DNA of 14,912 nt from assembly GCA_937952925.1 (NCBI GenBank), contig CALFYA010000193.1:1-14912 (forward strand). Direction: 5' to 3'. This stretch comes from an uncultured Moraxellaceae bacterium. GTDB taxonomy: Bacteria; Pseudomonadota; Gammaproteobacteria; Pseudomonadales; Moraxellaceae. Shown piece by piece: positions 13,461-14,912 of the stretch. Position numbers and translations under genes: made by a program. The number at the start of each line of letters is the position of its first letter. Positions within the stretch are counted from its first letter, which is position 1. Under the pieces are notes generated by a model, which worked only from the letters and a program-made list of their open reading frames with translations, ran no database searches and had not been told where the DNA came from.

Positions 13461-14204
13461 ATGAGATCACCCATGAAACACTTATTCATTTCTATACCTT
13501 TACTTCTGCTTTGCACCATCGATTGGGCAGCACCGACAGCGATTTTTCCCATTGGAGAAATCCAATCTAGCACCCAACAAGTCATCCCCAAATCCACGTT
13601 AGTGGGTCAGCTGCATCTCAAAGGTGGCAATCAGCTACCAGCCTATGCCACGCGCATGAGTAGTGGCTATGCCGAATCAGGCATCAGTCAGTTCACCCCC
13701 GATCAATTCCACCTCCCCATCACCATCAAACCGGCACTGGCCACACAACTCGCAGCCTATTACCACCAAGACGGCTGGATTCTGGTTCCTCGTGGCTGGA
13801 CGCTCACCCAAGCAGGGGTAGGGGCAAATGGCTCAAGTCTTCTACTATTCCAAGATCCACAACAACACTACTTTTTGCGTTATCACAGTACAGGCGCTTG
13901 TGTGGGCTGTGCCTTAGCCGAAGCCAGCGTCTTCTTTCCAGAAGCCGTTGCTGACGCCAAAGCTGGGGAATTTCTGTATTACGCCAACACCAGCACCCCC
14001 ATTCACACCATCCGGCTACGCCCACACTACATCGCCTATCAAGCCAAGACGCCCAAGCAACAGCGGGTTGATGGATTGGTTTACTACAATCCAGCCGATG
14101 ATCTGCCTTATTTTCGATTGGAGCTGTCTTTTCCGGCATCTTTACAGCCATTAGCCACCCCAATCCTCAACTTCTACCTACCTGCCAAAAACAAAAGTCG
14201 CTAA
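13461..14204 (+). CDS. Exported protein of unknown function (possibly DUF4850)
   Basis: The 247-residue protein has a signal peptide of about 1-23 (positive start MRSPMK, hydrophobic HLFISIPLLLLC, cut near DWA before APTA). The start at 13461 follows AGAGGA by four bases; an upstream GTG at 13419 lacks a ribosome binding site and a second ATG at 13473 is also possible. The mature part is rich in aromatic residues and Gln, with WILVPRGWTLTQAGVGANGSS (positions about 105-125; family-like core), a Cys pair CVGC in STGACVGCALAEASVFFPEA that could form a disulfide or bind metal, and late YYNPADDLPYFRLELSFPASL. I think this resembles DUF4850 proteins of Acinetobacter relatives, without certainty. 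It is probably periplasmic or outer-surface. It lies between tyrS and the rRNA operon, about 600 bases before the 16S gene. Confidence 0.6.
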   Translation: MRSPMKHLFISIPLLLLCTIDWAAPTAIFPIGEIQSSTQQVIPKSTLVGQLHLKGGNQLPAYATRMSSGYAESGISQFTPDQFHLPITIKPALATQLAAYYHQDGWILVPRGWTLTQAGVGANGSSLLLFQDPQQHYFLRYHSTGACVGCALAEASVFFPEAVADAKAGEFLYYANTSTPIHTIRLRPHYIAYQAKTPKQQRVDGLVYYNPADDLPYFRLELSFPASLQPLATPILNFYLPAKNKSR

Positions 14205-14297
14205 AACACCAGAAAAACGCCTAAAAAAGCACCGAAACGGCCAAAAACGTGCAAAAAACAGACGCTCGATAGGTTTTTTTGAGATTTTTTTAAAAAA
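14203..14297. other. Helically phased A/T-tracts (bent DNA) upstream of rRNA P1
   Basis: A-tracts at 14203-14206, 14213-14217, 14223-14228, 14235-14237, 14243-14247 and 14253-14258 have centres about 10.5 bases apart (one interval is 9). T-tracts at 14274-14280 and 14285-14291 and an A-tract at 14292-14297 roughly continue the phase up to the P1 -35. This is the pattern of intrinsically curved DNA and includes a likely UP element (AT-rich block 14285-14297). Confidence 0.6.
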
Positions 14298-14300
14298 CGC

Positions 14301-14328
14301 TTGCACAGGCGAAAAACTTCCCTATAAT
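14301..14328 (+). promoter_or_regulatory. rRNA operon promoter P1
   Basis: TTGCAC (14301-14306) and a perfect TATAAT (14323-14328) are 16 bases apart, just after an AT-rich UP-like block. Transcription would start near 14335. Confidence 0.8.
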
Positions 14329-14377
14329 GCACACCACGACGACGCGCTGAGACGCTGAAAACTGTAGTAAATACAGC

Positions 14378-14402
14378 AACTTAAGCGAATAGCTTAAAGT
14401 TG
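14378..14402 (+). other. Hairpin in the rRNA operon leader after P1
   Basis: CAACTTAAGC pairs with GCTTAAAGTTG around a five-base GAATA loop, with one bulged base. It lies between P1 and P2. Confidence 0.4.
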
Positions 14403-14517
14403 AATCAGCAAGAAGGCAGTAGTTGAGAAGGTTTGAAAAAGCCTTCGGCGCTCGAAGTAAACGAACGTTTCGGTAGTGATCATAAAATGATCGATCGAAA
14501 AAAAGTTGAAAAAAGTG

Positions 14518-14545
14518 TTGACACGGTGAAAAATTCTAGTAGAAT
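14518..14545 (+). promoter_or_regulatory. rRNA operon promoter P2
   Basis: TTGACA (14518-14523) and TAGAAT (14540-14545) are 16 bases apart. It lies about 220 bases downstream of P1, forming the tandem P1/P2 pattern of many gammaproteobacterial rRNA operons. Confidence 0.78.
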
Positions 14546-14809
14546 GGCTCACCTACCGACGCGAAGCACGAAACGAAAGTTGAGTGGTTTGGGTCGGAAG
14601 AGATTGAAGTGACGAACTTAATCTCGAATCTTTAAGAACTTGTGAAGAACAACTTGTGTGGATTTTTGCTGGTATCGATGAACAAATTATCATCGAATTG
14701 GTAAAAATTTCTCAGAAGTTCATTTTGAGTGATTTTCGCTAAGCGATGAGCCAAGATTGACGACCTTAAGTCGTTATTCAGATTGGTGTCCTTAAGACAC
14801 TATGATTTT
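14546..14809 (+). other. 16S rRNA precursor leader
   Basis: The transcribed leader between P2 and the mature 16S end is rich in hairpins. They are TCGATGA/TCATCGA (14675-14681, 14690-14696), CTCAGAA/TTTTGAG (14711-14729), ACGAC/GTCGT (14760-14774) and GTGTC/GACAC (14786-14800). CTTTAAGAA (14630-14638) is a possible boxA antitermination element. Part should pair with sequence downstream of 16S for RNase III cutting, which lies outside the window. Confidence 0.5.
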
Positions 14810-14912
14810 AAACTGAAGAGTTTGATCATGGCTCAGATTGAACGCTGGCGGCAGGCTTAACACATGCAAGTCGAACGGAACCTTCGGGTTTAGTGGCGAA
14901 CGGGTGAGTAAT
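14810..14912 (+). rRNA. 16S ribosomal RNA, 5' end (partial)
   Basis: AAACTGAAGAGTTTGATCAT and the following GGCTCAG match the universal 16S 5' end, and the mature first base is set by alignment to the AGAG at E. coli position 8. Conserved stretches TTGAACGCTGGCGGCAGGC, TTAACACATGCAAGTCGAAC and CGAACGGGTGAGTAAT follow. The V1 loop is short (GGAACCTTCGGGTTTAG). The gene runs past the right edge. The sequence fits gammaproteobacteria, Moraxellaceae being most likely from context. Confidence 0.97.

Noticed and set aside
1..14912. CRISPR array, tRNA genes or prophage
   Set aside because: No regularly spaced short repeats, cloverleaf-like sequences or phage structural genes were seen; the only recombinase is the integron integrase.

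Overview
The window looks like chromosomal DNA of a gammaproteobacterium, most likely a member of the Moraxellaceae (Acinetobacter relatives). The grounds are the start of a gammaproteobacterial-type 16S rRNA gene at the right edge, the order erpA / anmK <> tyrS / rRNA operon (which I recall from Acinetobacter but cannot check here), and the protein families present. The genus cannot be named from about 100 bases of 16S.

Left (1-1766): the integrase end of an integron in AT-rich DNA. An IntI-type tyrosine recombinase (786-1766, +) faces away from an attI-like region (about 637-785). On the far side of attI lies one gene cassette on the minus strand, coding for an exported LprI/DUF1311-like protein, followed by most of its attC site (1-114); the window starts inside that attC, so more cassettes may lie to the left. 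Just past the integrase stop is a perfect 16-bp ParB-binding parS palindrome (1791-1806), which suggests an origin-proximal location.

Centre-left (1857-7679): an ABC-F ATPase (yheS, minus), then three tandem paralogous exported proteins resembling orphan solute-binding proteins, each with four conserved cysteines and no permease nearby. Strong intrinsic terminators follow the first two, so the three may be expressed separately.

Centre (7770-11010): erpA (Fe-S carrier), then a small-GTPase signalling module: a small roadblock-like protein (119 aa), a protein with a degenerate receiver-like N-terminus and a winged-helix-like C-terminus, a Ras-like/MglA-like GTPase of the GTPGQ type, and a second Roadblock/LC7 protein. 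The last three are tightly spaced. The set parallels the CvnB-CvnC-CvnD components of Streptomyces conservons and MglA/MglB, and is the best candidate for an under-described system here.

Right (11021-14912): anmK (peptidoglycan recycling, minus) diverges from tyrS. An exported protein of unknown function follows, with a hairpin covering its ribosome binding site. A roughly 600-bp rRNA operon control region comes next, with helically phased A-tracts, two consensus-like promoters and a structured leader, then the first 103 bases of 16S rRNA.
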